From positions 466,254 to 530,253 of the forward strand of contig NZ_LOHG01000002.1 of the NCBI RefSeq assembly GCF_022790535.1: a stretch of DNA of 64,000 nucleotides, in the 5' to 3' direction. The notes below the pieces were generated by a model, which saw only the letters and a list, made by a program, of their open reading frames with translations, was not told the origin of the DNA and searched no databases. The position numbers were made by a program, and so were the translations under genes. The stretch comes from Pseudomonas maioricensis (GTDB lineage Bacteria > Pseudomonadota > Gammaproteobacteria > Pseudomonadales > Pseudomonadaceae). This document shows positions 63,456 through 64,000 of the stretch, piece by piece. The stretch's first letter is position 1. Each line of letters begins with the position of its first letter.

Positions 63456-63544
63456 TGTAGGAGCGCACGAGCACCGCGAGGCCGCGATTGCGTCCTGTCT
63501 GATACACCGCCATCGCGGCCTCGCGGTGCTCGTGCGCTCCTACA
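63456..63544. repeat. REP/BIME hairpin, TGTAGGAGCGCACGAGC family
   Basis: TGTAGGAGCGCACGAGCACC and GGTGCTCGTGCGCTCCTACA pair over more than 30 bp, including the inner GCGAGGCCGCGAT/ATCGCGGCCTCGC. Confidence 0.88.
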
Positions 63545-63628
63545 GATCCAATGTCAGCTTCGCGACTGGGCAGTTCCTACAGAATTCACTCCAATTCAGA
63601 TAAATACGGTCGCAGACAAGAGGACAAC

Positions 63629-64000
63629 ATGAATCTGGAAAGCAAATGGCTGGAAGACTTCAGTGCGCTGGCCTCTACGCGCAGTTTTTCCCAGGCGGCG
63701 GAGAAGCGTTTTGTGACGCAACCGGCTTTCAGTCGGCGTATTCGCAGCCTTGAAGCGGCGCTGGGGCTGACGCTGGTCAATCGTTCGCGCACGCCCATTG
63801 AACTGACGGCGGCTGGCCAGCTTTTTCTGGTCACGGCGCGTACCGTTGTCGAGCAACTAGGGGAGGTCCTGCGTCACTTGCATCATCTTGAAGGCGGGCA
63901 GGGCGAGGTCATGCAGGTTGCAGCGGCGCACTCCCTGGCGCTGGGCTTCTTCCCGCGCTGGATCGCTCAACTGCGCAACGAAGGTCTGAACATCGCTACA
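63629..64000 (+). CDS. LysR-family regulator, partial
   Basis: The first 124 codons of a LysR regulator run off the right edge. The HTH (WLEDFSALASTRSFSQAAE, TQPAFSRRIRSLEAALGL) and the start of the effector domain are visible. Its N-terminus resembles the LysR at 52904-53776. It is divergent from aspA with 390 bp between starts, so aspA may be a target. The ATG at 63629 follows AGAGGA. Confidence 0.85.
   Translation, partial: MNLESKWLEDFSALASTRSFSQAAEKRFVTQPAFSRRIRSLEAALGLTLVNRSRTPIELTAAGQLFLVTARTVVEQLGEVLRHLHHLEGGQGEVMQVAAAHSLALGFFPRWIAQLRNEGLNIAT

Overview
The window is chromosomal DNA from a Pseudomonas, most likely of the fluorescens/syringae lineage. The evidence is the gene families (two-subunit pyruvate carboxylase with its LysR regulator, an opgD/lpd/cfa/cls background, an Aap-type amino-acid ABC operon), GC-rich codon use, and about 17 Pseudomonas-style REP/BIME hairpins (GTGGGAGC, TGTAGGAGC and TGTAGGACCGGC families) in the gaps between genes. 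No tRNA, rRNA, insertion sequence, prophage or CRISPR array was seen.

Layout. 1-3812 (minus): end of an exopolysaccharide operon with an O-antigen-polymerase-like protein, a secreted GH39-like glycosidase and an acyltransferase, which recall PslJ, PslG and PslL. 4252-7666 (minus): opgD and a dihydrolipoamide dehydrogenase. 8095-14103 (plus): four tightly coupled genes, three membrane SPFH (HflK/HflC-like) proteins, one with a His-rich tail, followed by a P1B-type metal ATPase. 14384-17744: cfa, cls and a DUF3617 protein. 17728-23598: a zinc-starvation island with folE2, a zinc amidase, two COG0523 GTPases and DUF1826, controlled by two clear Zur boxes; a weaker Zur-like box lies upstream of the SPFH/ATPase operon. 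23627-31764: housekeeping genes (DUF3301, pdxY-like kinase, acyl-CoA thioesterase, KefB-like antiporter, SMI1/KNR4 protein, Tim44-like protein, uvrD). 32002-40794: GGDEF/EAL protein, RpiR-family regulator, LysR regulator and pyruvate carboxylase A and B, an order that I recall from P. aeruginosa PA5443-PA5435.

40795-53776 is more accessory: a hipAB toxin-antitoxin operon with three evenly spaced operators, two GNAT acetyltransferases, a PaiB-like protein, a MocR regulator whose linker is a 12-bp tandem repeat resembling DnaA boxes, a YeeE/YedE sulfur transporter, a second-type transketolase, a bestrophin, and a NYN-domain protein preceded by a promoter-hairpin-terminator unit. 53777-64000 is an acidic amino-acid/asparagine catabolic block: ABC importer (aapJQMP-like), isoaspartyl peptidase, L-asparaginase, AGCS symporter and aspartase, bracketed by two related LysR regulators, the second cut by the window end.

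The best candidate for an under-described system is the SPFH x3 + P1B-ATPase operon (8008-14103): a membrane scaffold, a His-rich cytosolic or periplasmic tail, a CPC-type metal pump with an unusual last-helix motif, and a possible Zur operator close to an established Zur island.
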